From Chitinibacter fontanus (lineage in GTDB: Bacteria > Pseudomonadota > Gammaproteobacteria > Burkholderiales > Chitinibacteraceae), in NCBI RefSeq assembly GCF_013423785.1, contig NZ_CP058952.1, positions 2,197,665-2,261,664 of the forward strand: a stretch of 64,000 bases of DNA, in the 5' to 3' direction. Position numbers and translations under genes: made by a program. This document shows, piece after piece, positions 49,500 to 61,694 of this stretch; the first letter of the stretch is position 1, and each line of letters starts with the position of its first letter. The notes beneath the pieces are model-generated. The model was not told the origin of the DNA. It saw only the letters and a program-made list of their open reading frames with translations, and searched no databases.

Positions 49500-49537
49500 C
49501 TTACCTGTAAGTGGAAACAGCTTAGTAATGCCAGATT

Positions 49538-49613
49538 GGGGGATTAGCTCAGTTGGGAGAGCACCTGCTTTGCAAGCAGGGGGTCGTCGGTTCGATCCCG
49601 TCATCCTCCACCA
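49538..49613 (+). tRNA. alaT: tRNA-Ala (UGC)
   Basis: A 76-nt cloverleaf with anticodon TGC at 49571-49573. The acceptor GGGGGAT pairs with ATCCTCC (one G-U pair), and CCA is encoded at 49611-49613. It follows tRNA-Ile in the spacer. Confidence 0.97.
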
Positions 49614-49911
49614 ATCACAAGAGTTCAGAATTCAGTCAATTGACGAATCGTTTGATTCGGGTAATTGATTTTGTTCTGGTTTCTTAAATCGGAATGTCGC
49701 AAGACATCTGTATCGTTCTTTAACAAAATAGAAGAAGTAATATCTCCTAATTAAACAATGTGAGCATCAGGTAAAACTGATGTGAACAGTAAAAAAATTG
49801 GGTTGATTGTATCTGCTAGTCGAAAGACTAGCCGTTGAATAGCCTGAGAAACTATTCAACAAGTCGTAAATACCGATACTCTAAACCGAGATCACGGTAA
49901 AACGTGTTTGA
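49614..49911 (+). promoter_or_regulatory. 16S-23S spacer, tRNA-Ala to 23S part: boxA and hairpins
   Basis: This gene-free stretch holds a boxA copy (TTCTTTAACAA at about 49716-49726). It also has three stable hairpins: ATGTC-GCAA-GACAT (49694-49707), GCTAGTC-GAAA-GACTAGC (49815-49832) and a 9-bp stem GTTGAATAG/CTATTCAAC (49834-49842, 49852-49860). Confidence 0.7.
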
Positions 49912-49918
49912 GGTTATA

Positions 49919-49923
<5 letters not shown>
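49912..49923 (+). promoter_or_regulatory. pre-23S processing stem, 5' arm
   Basis: GGTTATAGGATC pairs perfectly with GATCCTATAACC at 52801-52812, the stem that brackets 23S rRNA. Confidence 0.8.
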
Positions 49924-52806
<2,883 letters not shown>

Positions 52807-52936
52807 ATAACCTGAGACGCGTTGATATGACGTGATACAGTTGACCCAAAGAAATTGTTTGGTGAAGAGAAACAAGATTACTTCTTCTATTGATTTCGAG
52901 TGGTTGTGCATCAAGTACAGCTAACTCACCCAGTTT

Positions 52937-53054
52937 TGTCTGGTGACCATAGCGAGGTGGTCCCACTCCTTCCCATCCCGAACAGGACAGTGAAACGCCT
53001 CAGCGCCGATGATAGTGCGGATTGCCCGTGTGAAAGTAGGACATTGCCAGACTA
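52937..53054 (+). rRNA. rrf: 5S ribosomal RNA
   Basis: About 118 nt. The terminal helix pairs GTCTGG (52938-52943) with CCAGAC (53047-53052). Internal segments CCCATCCCGAACAGG and GTGAAACGCC are typical. It is the last gene of the rrn operon. Confidence 0.95.
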
Positions 53055-53068
53055 CCCTAAGTAAGTAG

Positions 53069-53098
53069 AAAGCCCAGCTAGAAATAGCTGGGCTTTTT
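53069..53098 (+). terminator. rrn operon terminator
   Basis: A 12-bp stem (AAAGCCCAGCTA 53069-53080 with TAGCTGGGCTTT 53085-53096), GAAA tetraloop, and five Ts. The stretch from here to 53294 holds nothing else that I can name. Confidence 0.92.
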
Positions 53099-53294
53099 GC
53101 TGTGTGCGAGAAATGGGGAAAGGGATTCAGAATGAAGGTGGGGTGGGTATTTGTCACATGCCATTCTGCAGTTTAAGGTTAAGCCAATTACCCCTATTGA
53201 ATATCTGCTAAGGCTACCCGTTGATGGGCTCGAATCGATCGAGAGGAGTGGCTTAAGATGCTTACAAGGGGTGTTAAGAATCTTGATATACGTT

Positions 53295-53672
53295 CTATTT
53301 AGAATTTAGTGACTGCTGCTCTAGCAGAAAAATAAATCGCTGAAGAAGGTTTTTTGCGTTCGAGGTGAGGTGCTGAAATTTGCAGCTAGTACGAACTGTG
53401 GCAATGCCATTTTTAAGTGTGACTGCAGATTGAGATCCTATTAATAAGTCGCAATGGATAATGCCTAGTGAGCCAAGTTCGACTCGGCAGCCGCGCAGTA
53501 GCTGCCCGCTGTCTAGTTCAAAATCAGGATGGATGCCCAGTAGTCCCAGTCCGCCATAACTAATGTCAACGATTGGAATGGCAGACTCGTCGCTACGATT
53601 GGCTGTTGGCACATAGCATTGTGCAGAAATGCTTGCAGGAATAGGTTGGCGGAAAAAATCACGTCGTTGCAT
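53295..53672 (-). CDS. PilZ-domain protein, domain-only
   Basis: A 125-aa protein made almost only of a PilZ domain. It has the two c-di-GMP binding motifs: RRDFFR (RxxxR, residues 3-8) and DISYGG (DxSxxG, about 36-41). The N-terminal YcgR domain that often precedes this motif is missing. It starts 9 bp after mrcA on the same strand, so the two are probably cotranscribed. A role linking c-di-GMP to pilus or envelope function is an inference from family and neighbourhood (pil genes lie divergently beyond mrcA). Confidence 0.8.
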   Translation of the reverse strand: MQRRDFFRQPIPASISAQCYVPTANRSDESAIPIVDISYGGLGLLGIHPDFELDSGQLLRGCRVELGSLGIIHCDLLIGSQSAVTLKNGIATVRTSCKFQHLTSNAKNLLQRFIFLLEQQSLNSK

Positions 53673-53681
53673 GATCTGGGC

Positions 53682-56000
53682 TCAGAATAGTAATTCTTTA
53701 ATTTCGCCAAGCGGTTGTGTGCCACTTGAGTCCTCCTGACCGCCACCGCCTCCTAGTCCAAGTTCGCTATTTGTATTTGGGTATTCTTGTAAATAATATT
53801 CGGTTTGAACACCTTTTTCTGTTTCTATAGTTTTGCTGGTCACACCTTCAGGTATGGTTTTGCTGTTCTCTGGAATATTATTGAGTGCGGTAGACATGAA
53901 TTTGACCCAGACAGGTAGGGCTGCGGCTCCACCAGTTTCCCGGGCTCCTAATGAGCGAGGTTGGTCAAAACCAATCCAAGTTATTGCGACTAGGTTCGGA
54001 TTGAAGCCGGCAAACCATGCATCAAATGCATCGTTAGTTGTTCCTGTTTTACCTGCCAAGTCATTACGTCCGAGTACTTTGGCTTTGGTGGCCGTTCCCA
54101 TTTTGATAACATCCTCCATCATGCTTGTCATGATGAATGCATTGCGAGGATCAAGTGTGCGAGGGGCATTCTTGCCGGCGATTTCAGGTTGCGTTTTAGC
54201 AATGATTTTGCCATGGGGGTCTTCAATACGATCGATGAAATATGAGCGAACCCGATAACCATTATTGGCAAATACTGCGTAGCCTTCCGCCATTTGAAGC
54301 GGCGTAACGCTACCAGCTCCAAGTGCCATTGTGAGGTAGGCTGGATGATTTTTTGGTGAAAAACCAAAGCGCGTAATATGTTGCTGCGCATAATCAGTGC
54401 CGATGGCCTGTAGGATTCGGATAGAGACTAGATTCTTGGAAAGGGTTAGCGCCTTACGCACCGTTGTCATTCCAGAGTATGTTCCATCATAGTTTTTGGG
54501 CTCCCATTTTTGCCCATTTACCGTTTGTGGGTCGATCACCAAAGGTGCATCGTTGATCAGTGTAGAGGGGGTTACACCGCGCTCAAGGGCTGCTGAATAG
54601 ATGAATGGCTTGAAGCTGGAGCCCGGTTGCCTCCAGGCTTGTGTAACGTGATTAAAGTTGTTGCGGTTGTAATCAAATCCGCCAACTAATGCTTGAATTG
54701 CGCCTTGCTCCGGATTGAGAGCGACCAATGCGCCTTCTACTTGAGGAAGTTGACTAATTGTCCAGCCTTGATCAGTTGCTCTGATGCGTATAACAGCCCC
54801 GGGGCGGATGCGTGTTGCAGGTGCGTTCTTGTCTGATAAAGCACTGCGGGCGAAGCGCAATCCATTGCCTTGAATCGTGATTTTTTCTTCGCCTTTGATG
54901 TAAGCTGTTACGCTTTTTGTGTCTGCTGCGATAACAACAGCAGTGCGCAAATCATCGGTATCTTTGATGTTGCTAAGCGCCTCATCAAGTTGCTCTTCTT
55001 CACCTGCAACGAGTAAATTAGGATCAATAAACCCCTCTGGGCCGCGATAGCCATGGCGTGTGTCATAGTCAATCAAGCCGCCACGCAGTGCGTCATAGGC
55101 AGCTTGCTGAGTTTTGCTGTCAATCGTTGTATAAACTTGATAGCCCTCGGTGTAAATAGCGTCTTTGTAACGCTCAAACATCATCTGACGTACCATCTCT
55201 GCAACATATTCAGCATGTACGGGGAATTGTAGTGCAGACTTGTTGACTGTGAGCTGCTCTGTTTGAGCCTGTGTGTATTCTGTGTCTGTAATTGTTTTAA
55301 GTTCGTGCATGCGACGTAGAACATACATTTGCCGCAATTTTGCACGCTTCGGATTTACCACTGGATTGTAAGCAGATGGCGCTTTGGGAAGGCCCGCTAA
55401 CATTGCCATCTCAGCAATGCTTAATTTATCAATCGATTTTCCATAATAAATTTGTGCCGCCGAAGCGAAGCCGTAGGCTCTTTGGCCTAAGTAAATTTGA
55501 TTAATATATAGTTCTAAAATTTGATCTTTTGAGAGGTTGTGCTCAATCTTAAACGACAATAATGCTTCATTAAATTTCCGACTAAAGGTCTTTTCATTTG
55601 ATAAATAAAAATTCCTGGCAACTTGCATTGTGATGGTGCTTGCGCCAGACCGGGCGTGCCCAGAGATTAAATTCCCGCCAATCGCACGAAGAACACCGAG
55701 ATAATCAATCCCACCGTGCTCATAAAAGCGCTCATCCTCTGCTGCCAAAAGAGCGTTGATCATCTGCTTGGGCACTTTATCAATTGGTGTAAAGGCACGG
55801 CGTTCTTCACCAAACTCACCGATCAATACCTTGTCGGCAGTAAATACTCTTAATGGCACTTTGGGCTTGTAATCTGTTAACGCTTCGAGAGATGGTAGCT
55901 TGGGGTAGGTGACCGCGATTGCTAGGCCAGACAGACAAATCGCAACCAGAGTTAAGCATGCAAAGATTGTGAAGCAGATTAAAAAGATTTTTTTTGTCAT
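53682..56000 (-). CDS. mrcA: penicillin-binding protein 1A (bifunctional)
   Basis: PBP1A (772 aa) makes and crosslinks peptidoglycan at the outer face of the inner membrane. An N-terminal membrane anchor (about 8-30) is followed by the glycosyltransferase domain, with catalytic EDERFYEH at 88-95. The transpeptidase domain holds S461 in SSFK (461-464), SKN (521-523) and KTGT (651-654). A beta insertion lies between them (about 355-425). The C-terminal tail is glycine-rich. The divergent pilM arrangement is conserved in many proteobacteria. Confidence 0.97.
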   Translation of the reverse strand: MTKKIFLICFTIFACLTLVAICLSGLAIAVTYPKLPSLEALTDYKPKVPLRVFTADKVLIGEFGEERRAFTPIDKVPKQMINALLAAEDERFYEHGGIDYLGVLRAIGGNLISGHARSGASTITMQVARNFYLSNEKTFSRKFNEALLSFKIEHNLSKDQILELYINQIYLGQRAYGFASAAQIYYGKSIDKLSIAEMAMLAGLPKAPSAYNPVVNPKRAKLRQMYVLRRMHELKTITDTEYTQAQTEQLTVNKSALQFPVHAEYVAEMVRQMMFERYKDAIYTEGYQVYTTIDSKTQQAAYDALRGGLIDYDTRHGYRGPEGFIDPNLLVAGEEEQLDEALSNIKDTDDLRTAVVIAADTKSVTAYIKGEEKITIQGNGLRFARSALSDKNAPATRIRPGAVIRIRATDQGWTISQLPQVEGALVALNPEQGAIQALVGGFDYNRNNFNHVTQAWRQPGSSFKPFIYSAALERGVTPSTLINDAPLVIDPQTVNGQKWEPKNYDGTYSGMTTVRKALTLSKNLVSIRILQAIGTDYAQQHITRFGFSPKNHPAYLTMALGAGSVTPLQMAEGYAVFANNGYRVRSYFIDRIEDPHGKIIAKTQPEIAGKNAPRTLDPRNAFIMTSMMEDVIKMGTATKAKVLGRNDLAGKTGTTNDAFDAWFAGFNPNLVAITWIGFDQPRSLGARETGGAAALPVWVKFMSTALNNIPENSKTIPEGVTSKTIETEKGVQTEYYLQEYPNTNSELGLGGGGGQEDSSGTQPLGEIKELLF

Positions 56001-56158
56001 TGCAGTTGCGATCGTTTGTTTATAAAGTTCAAGCTAAGGTATTAATGTACTTGGATTGGCGCTTTGTTGCAAAAAGCGATGTGGCTAAAAGCCTTTCTTT
56101 ACACTGTAATGTGTACGCTGATAGCATTTTTCGAATTACATATAAGGGGGCTATTGCG

Positions 56159-57232
56159 TTGAACCTCGATTTTTTAAAGCCATCAGCACCACCACTGATC
56201 GGAGTGGACATCAGCGCTTCCGCTGTAAAAATGGTTGAGCTGAGCCAGACGGGGCGCAATTTTAGCTTGGATCGCTATGTAATTGAGCCACTACCCAAGG
56301 ATGCGGTTACCGATAGTAATATTACCAATCCGGATGCTGTTGCAGAAGCAGTGCAGCGTGCTTGGAAGCAGCTTGGTAGCAAGATTAAGAATGTTGCAAT
56401 TGCACTACCCGCATCTGCAGTAATTACCAAAAAGATTTTGGTGGCTGCTGGGATGAATGAGCGCGACCTTGAGATGCAAGTTGAAACAGAAGCAAATCAG
56501 TACATCCCATTTTCATTGGATGAGGTGAATTTGGATTTTCAGGTGCTAGGTTTTGCCGCTAATAATCCAGATGAGGAAGAGGTTTTGATTGCAGCAGCAA
56601 AAAAAAGCAAAGTTGAAGAGCGTGTTGCTGCGATCGAGGAAGCAGGTCTAAAAGCCTCGGTGCTAGATGTGGAGTCCTACGCAACTCAGGCAGCATTTGA
56701 GTTAATGCGGCCGCAACTGCCTAATGCTGGCGAAAATCAGATTGTGGCAGTTGTTGATATTGGTGCAACTGCGATGCACATGAATATTTTTAAGGATGGG
56801 CAGTCAATTTACAGCCGCGATCAAGCCTACGCTGGGAATCAATTGACACAAGAAATTCAGCGTAAATTTAATATGTCATCTGAGGAAGCTGAGCAGGCCA
56901 AGCGCCAAGGTGGTTTGCCGGATAATTATGAGCCAGATGTATTGCAACCATTTATGGATACATTGGCGCTTGAAATCTCACGGTCACTGCAATTTTTCTA
57001 TACATCGAGCAACTACACTACTGTAGATCATATTTTGCTGGCAGGTGGCTGCAGTGTAATTCACGGTTTGGATGAAGTGGTTTCTAGTCGCACTCAGGTT
57101 GCTAGCACTATGAGGGCTAACCCTTTCTTTAGTATGTCTACTGGGAAGGTGCGTGGGAAGCAAATACAACTTGATGCGCCTTCGCTATTGATTGCGTGCG
57201 GATTGGCTATGCGGAGGTTTGACCCAGTATGA
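56159..57232 (+). CDS. pilM: type IV pilus assembly protein PilM
   Basis: PilM (357 aa) is the cytoplasmic, actin-like (FtsA-like) ATPase of the pilus alignment complex, binding the N-terminus of PilN. The start is most likely TTG 56159 (NLDFLKPSAPPLIGVDIS), since an AAGGGGG ribosome binding site lies 8 nt before it and upstream sequence is unlike the family. GVDISASAVKMVEL and the VAVVDIGATAMHMNIF phosphate-binding segment are present. It opens pilMNOPQ. Confidence 0.92.
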   Translation: MNLDFLKPSAPPLIGVDISASAVKMVELSQTGRNFSLDRYVIEPLPKDAVTDSNITNPDAVAEAVQRAWKQLGSKIKNVAIALPASAVITKKILVAAGMNERDLEMQVETEANQYIPFSLDEVNLDFQVLGFAANNPDEEEVLIAAAKKSKVEERVAAIEEAGLKASVLDVESYATQAAFELMRPQLPNAGENQIVAVVDIGATAMHMNIFKDGQSIYSRDQAYAGNQLTQEIQRKFNMSSEEAEQAKRQGGLPDNYEPDVLQPFMDTLALEISRSLQFFYTSSNYTTVDHILLAGGCSVIHGLDEVVSSRTQVASTMRANPFFSMSTGKVRGKQIQLDAPSLLIACGLAMRRFDPV

Positions 57233-57807
57233 TAAGAATTAACTTATTGCCTCATCGGCAAGAGAAAAGAATCGCACGTCAGCGCCGGTTCGTTGGCATG
57301 TTGTCGTTTTCGTTCTTGACCGCATGTGGCATTGTGATTGCTGGATATTTATTACTTTCTGCGCGTATCGAATCTCAAAATGAACGTAATGAATTTTTAG
57401 CTGCAGAAAACGCAAAACTGGATAAGGAAATAGCCGAGATCGAGAAGTTAAAGGCTGAGAAACAAGCATTGCTTGATCGCAAACAGATTGTCGAACGCCT
57501 GCAGTCAAATAGAACGGAAGTTGTTCATTTGCTTGATCAACTAACTAGGCAAGTTCCTGAAGGCGTTTATCTCAAAGACGTAAAACAGACTGATGATTTG
57601 CTAGTTTTAAATGGATTCGCTCAATCAAATGCGCGTGTTTCCACCCTGATGCGAAATTTGAACGATTCTCCGATATTCGAGCAGCCACTATTGATTGAGG
57701 CAAAAGCTGCTAGTGTTGGTAATCAACGACTGTCGGATTTTACCTTGAATATCAAGGTAACTCGAGCTGTTTCTGATGCGTCAAATGTTGCGAAACAGGG
57801 GAAATAA
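57229..57807 (+). CDS. pilN: type IV pilus assembly protein PilN
   Basis: PilN (192 aa) is an inner-membrane protein of the alignment complex. The N-terminal INLLP motif (residues 4-8) binds PilM. One membrane helix lies at about 22-45, then a coiled coil (about 50-95) and a periplasmic ferredoxin-like domain. It overlaps pilM by 4 nt. Confidence 0.94.
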   Translation: MIRINLLPHRQEKRIARQRRFVGMLSFSFLTACGIVIAGYLLLSARIESQNERNEFLAAENAKLDKEIAEIEKLKAEKQALLDRKQIVERLQSNRTEVVHLLDQLTRQVPEGVYLKDVKQTDDLLVLNGFAQSNARVSTLMRNLNDSPIFEQPLLIEAKAASVGNQRLSDFTLNIKVTRAVSDASNVAKQGK

Positions 57808-57809
57808 AA

Positions 57810-58451
57810 ATGGCAATTACATTTGATGAGCTGAAGAATCTAGATCCTAAAGACGCTGGTAATTGGCCGATAGTCGTTCAACTGGGGGCTATGGTTATAG
57901 TCATGGCTGCAGTTGTGGCGGCAGGAGTTTTTTATTTTTGGCAACCTCAGTTCGACGAATTGGATGTTGGAGCTCAAAAAGAAGAGCAGCTAAAACAGGA
58001 ATTTTTGGATAAAAAGAAGAAAGCCATTAATCTCGAGGCTTATCGGCAACAGCTGCTCGAGATTCAGCAGTCGTTTGGTGCCTTGTTAAAGCAATTACCC
58101 AATAAATCTGAAATGGAAACATTGCTGACCGAAATTAATCAGGCTGGAGTTGGTCGTGGTCTATTGTTTGAGTTGTTCAAACCTGGTAGTGAACTAAAAA
58201 CAGCTGAATTTGCTGAAATGCCAATTCAGATTAAAGTGACTGGTTCTTATCATGATCTTTCTGCATTCGTGAGCGACGTAGCTCAGCTATCTCGTATCGT
58301 TACCTTAAGTGATATAAAGCTCTCCGTGCCTAAAGATCCAGCCTTGCTTAATATGGAAGCTACGATCAAAACGTATCGCGCGCTTGACGAAGCTGAGCAA
58401 CAAGCCATTCGGCAGGCTGAGCTTGAGGCTCGCAAGAAGAAAAGACAGTAA
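57810..58451 (+). CDS. pilO: type IV pilus assembly protein PilO
   Basis: PilO (213 aa) pairs with PilN in the periplasm. It has a short cytoplasmic part, one membrane helix (about 24-47), a coiled coil (about 55-85) and a globular domain. The segment LLFELFKPGSELKTAEFAEMPI is typical. It starts 2 nt after pilN. The C-terminus is rich in charged residues. Confidence 0.94.
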   Translation: MAITFDELKNLDPKDAGNWPIVVQLGAMVIVMAAVVAAGVFYFWQPQFDELDVGAQKEEQLKQEFLDKKKKAINLEAYRQQLLEIQQSFGALLKQLPNKSEMETLLTEINQAGVGRGLLFELFKPGSELKTAEFAEMPIQIKVTGSYHDLSAFVSDVAQLSRIVTLSDIKLSVPKDPALLNMEATIKTYRALDEAEQQAIRQAELEARKKKRQ

Positions 58452-58473
58452 TGATTCTATCCGGAGATAAATA

Positions 58474-58998
58474 ATGAAAAGATGGATCTTGCTGAGCTTG
58501 ACATCCTTAGCATTAACGGGGTGTTTAAGTGAAAAAAATAGTGATCTAAAGGCTTGGATGAATGAACAATCTGAAGGCTTGCGTGGCCGTGTCGAGCCTT
58601 TGCCTGAGGTGAAGCCTTACCAGCCGTTCACTTATGATGCATTTGTGTTACCGGATCCTTTTAGGCCAAGTAAAATGGAATTGGCGAAGAAAGCTGGCGG
58701 TAGCGGAATTGCACCCAATACGAACCGTGTTAAAGAAGTTCTTGAAAACTACGATCTTGAGAAGCTAAGAATGGTTGGAACGCTTCAGCAAGGGAAAATA
58801 ATTCAGGCCTTAGTAAAGGCTCCTGATGGCAATCTTTACCGAGTTAAGGTTGGTAGCTATATGGGGCAAGACTTCGGTATGGTTACCAGCGTTTCAGAGA
58901 CAGAGATCACCCTCAAAGAAATTGTAGAAGACAGTGGTGGTGATTGGGTTGAGCGGACAACGACTCTTAGCTTAGATGATGCGGAGCAAAAGAAATGA
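58474..58998 (+). CDS. pilP: type IV pilus lipoprotein PilP
   Basis: PilP (174 aa) is a lipoprotein linking PilN-PilO to the PilQ secretin. The signal peptide ends with the lipobox LTGC and C17 would be lipidated. The folded domain at about 80-165 shows YDLEKLRMVGTLQQGK and VRVGSYMGQDFG-like segments (VKVGSYMGQDFGMV). The end overlaps pilQ by 4 nt (ATGA). Confidence 0.94.
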   Translation: MKRWILLSLTSLALTGCLSEKNSDLKAWMNEQSEGLRGRVEPLPEVKPYQPFTYDAFVLPDPFRPSKMELAKKAGGSGIAPNTNRVKEVLENYDLEKLRMVGTLQQGKIIQALVKAPDGNLYRVKVGSYMGQDFGMVTSVSETEITLKEIVEDSGGDWVERTTTLSLDDAEQKK

Positions 58999-61112
58999 AA
59001 ATGAAGACAATAATGACCTTGGCCTCACAAGCAGTGTTTCTCTTGCTAACCCCCTTTGCGTTGGCTGTTGATAGCTCTAGCATTACAGCGATTGATGTTA
59101 GTAATGTTAGTGCCGAGAAGCAGGTGGTGAAAATCAGTTTTAATGGTGTACCACCAACGCCGACTAGCTTTGCAGTTAATACCCCGCCAAGAATTGCATT
59201 TGATTTTGCCAACACGACAAATCAGGCTGGAAAAAATTCAGTCCAAGTGAATGGCGCAGCTCTCCGTCTAATAAATGTTGCAGAAGGAACTGGCCGAACA
59301 CGCTTGGTTTTTAACTTGCAAAAACCAGCTTCTTATGAAACTAAAATTGAAAATAACGCATTACTGGTGACTGTCGATGGGGCTGCCGCCATGTCAACGG
59401 CTAAAGGTGCTGTACCTGTTGCAAGTAATGCAAAATTTGCAGAGGCAAAGCCATCTGGCAAACGTGAGGGGATTCAAGATATTGATTTTCGGCGCGGTAC
59501 CTCCGGTGAAGGCAAAGTGGTTATTGATTTATCAAGTTCAAATGTTGGTATTGATATTCGCCAGCAAGGTAAAAAATTATTAGTCGAATTTTCAAAAGTT
59601 GCCTTGGCCAAAAATCTTGAACGGAGTTTAGATGTTTCGGATTTTGGTACGCCAATTCAAAAAGTCGATACCTTCAGCCAAGGTGACTCAGTAAAAATGC
59701 TGATCGAGCCAAAAGGCAACTGGGAGTATTCAGCTTATCAGACCGAAAATCGCTTCGTGGTTGAGGTCCGAGACGCTAGCGAGAAAACAAAAACTGTACA
59801 GTCAAAGCCTAATTACAAAGGTGAAAAACTGTCACTCAATTTTCAGAGTGTAGAGATTCGTACGGTATTACAAGTGATTGCAGAATTCACTGGGCTTAAT
59901 ATTATTACTAGCGATACAGTGAATGGTGCCCTCACTTTGCGTTTGAAAGATGTGCCTTGGGATCAAGCCTTGGATATTATTTTGCAAGCTAAAGGTCTGG
60001 ATCAGCGCAAATCAGGTAATGTAATGTGGATTGCTCCACGAGATGAATTGGCATCTAAGGAAAAGCAAGAGCTTGAATCTAAAAAGCAAATTGCTGAGTT
60101 GGAGCCTACTCGTACTGAGTACTTTGCTTTGAAATATACCAAAGCAGATGATATGAAATTGGTACTTACTGATGAGAAACAAAAGTTACTCTCTCCTCGT
60201 GGTAGTGCTGTAATTGTTCCACGGACCAATCAAGTTATTGTTCAGGATATACCATCTAAGCTGGAACAAATTCGTGAACTGATCGCAAAAACTGACATTC
60301 CTGTACGCCAAGTTATGATTGAGGCACGGATTGTTGAAGCTGAAGATGGCTTTAGCCGCAATTTGGGTGTTAAATTCCACGGGATCTATAATGGACGAGG
60401 CGACTTGGCTGGAGCTAGCGGTGGCCTAACAACTAAAAATTACCCGATTGCAGTTACTGACCCTGTCACTGGCTTACCAAAAGCAGATACATACCCTGGA
60501 CCAGCATTGTCGGGAAATACCCCTTCTGTTAATTTGCCCGCAGCGGCTATTGGTGGTTTCAATCCAGGATCGATTGCCATGCTCTTGGCAGGCTCTGATG
60601 GTCTTCTTGGTCTAGAACTGTCGGCCTTGGAACAAGATGGCAAGGGTAAAATTGTCTCAAGTCCACGGTTGGTAACTGCAGACCAAGTTGAGGCGGTGAT
60701 TGAAGATGGTCAAGAGATTCCATATTCTGAATCATCACAAAATGGTGCTACTTCAGTTTCATTCAAAAAAGCGACTTTGTCCTTGAAAGTGACTCCACAG
60801 ATTACTCCTGACGGTAATGTGTTTATGGATGTGGCTGTTAACAAAGACAGCCGTGGTGAAAACACCTTAAGTGGGCCAGCAATTAACACAAAACAAATTA
60901 AAACCAAGGTCTTGGTTGAGAATGGTGGCACTGTGGTGATTGGTGGTATTTATATCGAAGATACAACGAATACAGTTACTCAGGTGCCATTGCTTGGTGA
61001 TATTCCTGTAATGGGCAATTTGTTTAAAAACCGTTCTACAGCAAAAGCTAAACGTGAGTTACTTATCTTCTTAACACCACGCGTGTTACAGTCTGATCTT
61101 ACATTGCGCTAA
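58995..61112 (+). CDS. pilQ: type IV pilus secretin PilQ
   Basis: PilQ (705 aa) forms the outer-membrane pore for the pilus. A signal peptide (about 1-24) is followed by two AMIN domains (about 27-130 and 155-265), a secretin N0/STN domain (about 275-345), an N1 domain (about 365-440), and the secretin core (about 445-700). The core has KGKIVSSPRLVT and the lip motif VPLLGDIPVMGNLF. An intrinsic terminator lies about 55 bp downstream, inside the start of aroK. Confidence 0.96.
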   Translation: MKMKTIMTLASQAVFLLLTPFALAVDSSSITAIDVSNVSAEKQVVKISFNGVPPTPTSFAVNTPPRIAFDFANTTNQAGKNSVQVNGAALRLINVAEGTGRTRLVFNLQKPASYETKIENNALLVTVDGAAAMSTAKGAVPVASNAKFAEAKPSGKREGIQDIDFRRGTSGEGKVVIDLSSSNVGIDIRQQGKKLLVEFSKVALAKNLERSLDVSDFGTPIQKVDTFSQGDSVKMLIEPKGNWEYSAYQTENRFVVEVRDASEKTKTVQSKPNYKGEKLSLNFQSVEIRTVLQVIAEFTGLNIITSDTVNGALTLRLKDVPWDQALDIILQAKGLDQRKSGNVMWIAPRDELASKEKQELESKKQIAELEPTRTEYFALKYTKADDMKLVLTDEKQKLLSPRGSAVIVPRTNQVIVQDIPSKLEQIRELIAKTDIPVRQVMIEARIVEAEDGFSRNLGVKFHGIYNGRGDLAGASGGLTTKNYPIAVTDPVTGLPKADTYPGPALSGNTPSVNLPAAAIGGFNPGSIAMLLAGSDGLLGLELSALEQDGKGKIVSSPRLVTADQVEAVIEDGQEIPYSESSQNGATSVSFKKATLSLKVTPQITPDGNVFMDVAVNKDSRGENTLSGPAINTKQIKTKVLVENGGTVVIGGIYIEDTTNTVTQVPLLGDIPVMGNLFKNRSTAKAKRELLIFLTPRVLQSDLTLR

Positions 61113-61164
61113 TTGTTAAAGCTTGGTGAGCTAGCATCGCTAAGCTGCGTAGATTCAAGTAAAA

Positions 61165-61198
61165 TGCCTGGTATGAAAATGCCAGGCAATTTTTTTTT
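61165..61198 (+). terminator. intrinsic terminator overlapping the aroK start
   Basis: TGCCTGGTAT (61165-61174) pairs with ATGCCAGGCA (61179-61188; one U-G pair) around a GAAA tetraloop, followed by nine Ts (61190-61198). The hairpin holds the candidate aroK start codons and the T-run encodes part of its GNFFLVG motif. Confidence 0.82.
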
Positions 61199-61694
61199 AG
61201 TCGGCCTAATGGGAGCCGGCAAAACGACGGTCGGTCGTGCTTTAGCAAAAGCCGCGGGTAAAACATTTTATGATTCTGATCATGAAATTGAGGCGAAAAC
61301 TGGTGCACGCATTCCAACCATTTTTGAACTTGAGGGCGAGAACGGTTTTCGGCAGCGCGAGGCAGAGGCTATTACAGAGTTAACGCAGCTGAAAAATATC
61401 GTATTAGCTACAGGTGGTGGTGCGGTACTAAATCCGCTCAATCGTGCAGCACTTCGCCGTCATGGCTATGTGATCTATCTGTGTGCGACGCCTGAAGAGC
61501 TATATCAGCGGACTTGCCATGATAAGAACCGCCCGCTGCTACAAACGGCAGATCCGAAGGCACGTTTGAGTGAATTGTTTGCCATTCGCGATCCACTTTA
61601 CCGTGAAGTGGCTGATCTTGTTATGGATACAAGTCAACAAAGCGTTAATTCACTGCTGCAACTGCTCCTTAAAGAACTGGAACGTAAAACATGA
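61173..61694 (+). CDS. aroK: shikimate kinase
   Basis: Shikimate kinase (173 aa from ATG 61173) phosphorylates the shikimate 3-hydroxyl with ATP in aromatic amino acid synthesis. The P-loop GLMGAGKTT is near residues 10-18. [11 protein letters not shown] and [12 protein letters not shown] bind substrate, and the LID holds CHDKNRPLL. Three in-frame ATGs (61164, 61173, 61179) compete and none has a clear Shine-Dalgarno. The start region is also a terminator hairpin. It overlaps aroB by 4 nt. Confidence 0.93.
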   Translation: MKMPGNFFLVGLMGAGKTTVGRALAKAAGKTFYDSDHEIEAKTGARIPTIFELEGENGFRQREAEAITELTQLKNIVLATGGGAVLNPLNRAALRRHGYVIYLCATPEELYQRTCHDKNRPLLQTADPKARLSELFAIRDPLYREVADLVMDTSQQSVNSLLQLLLKELERKT

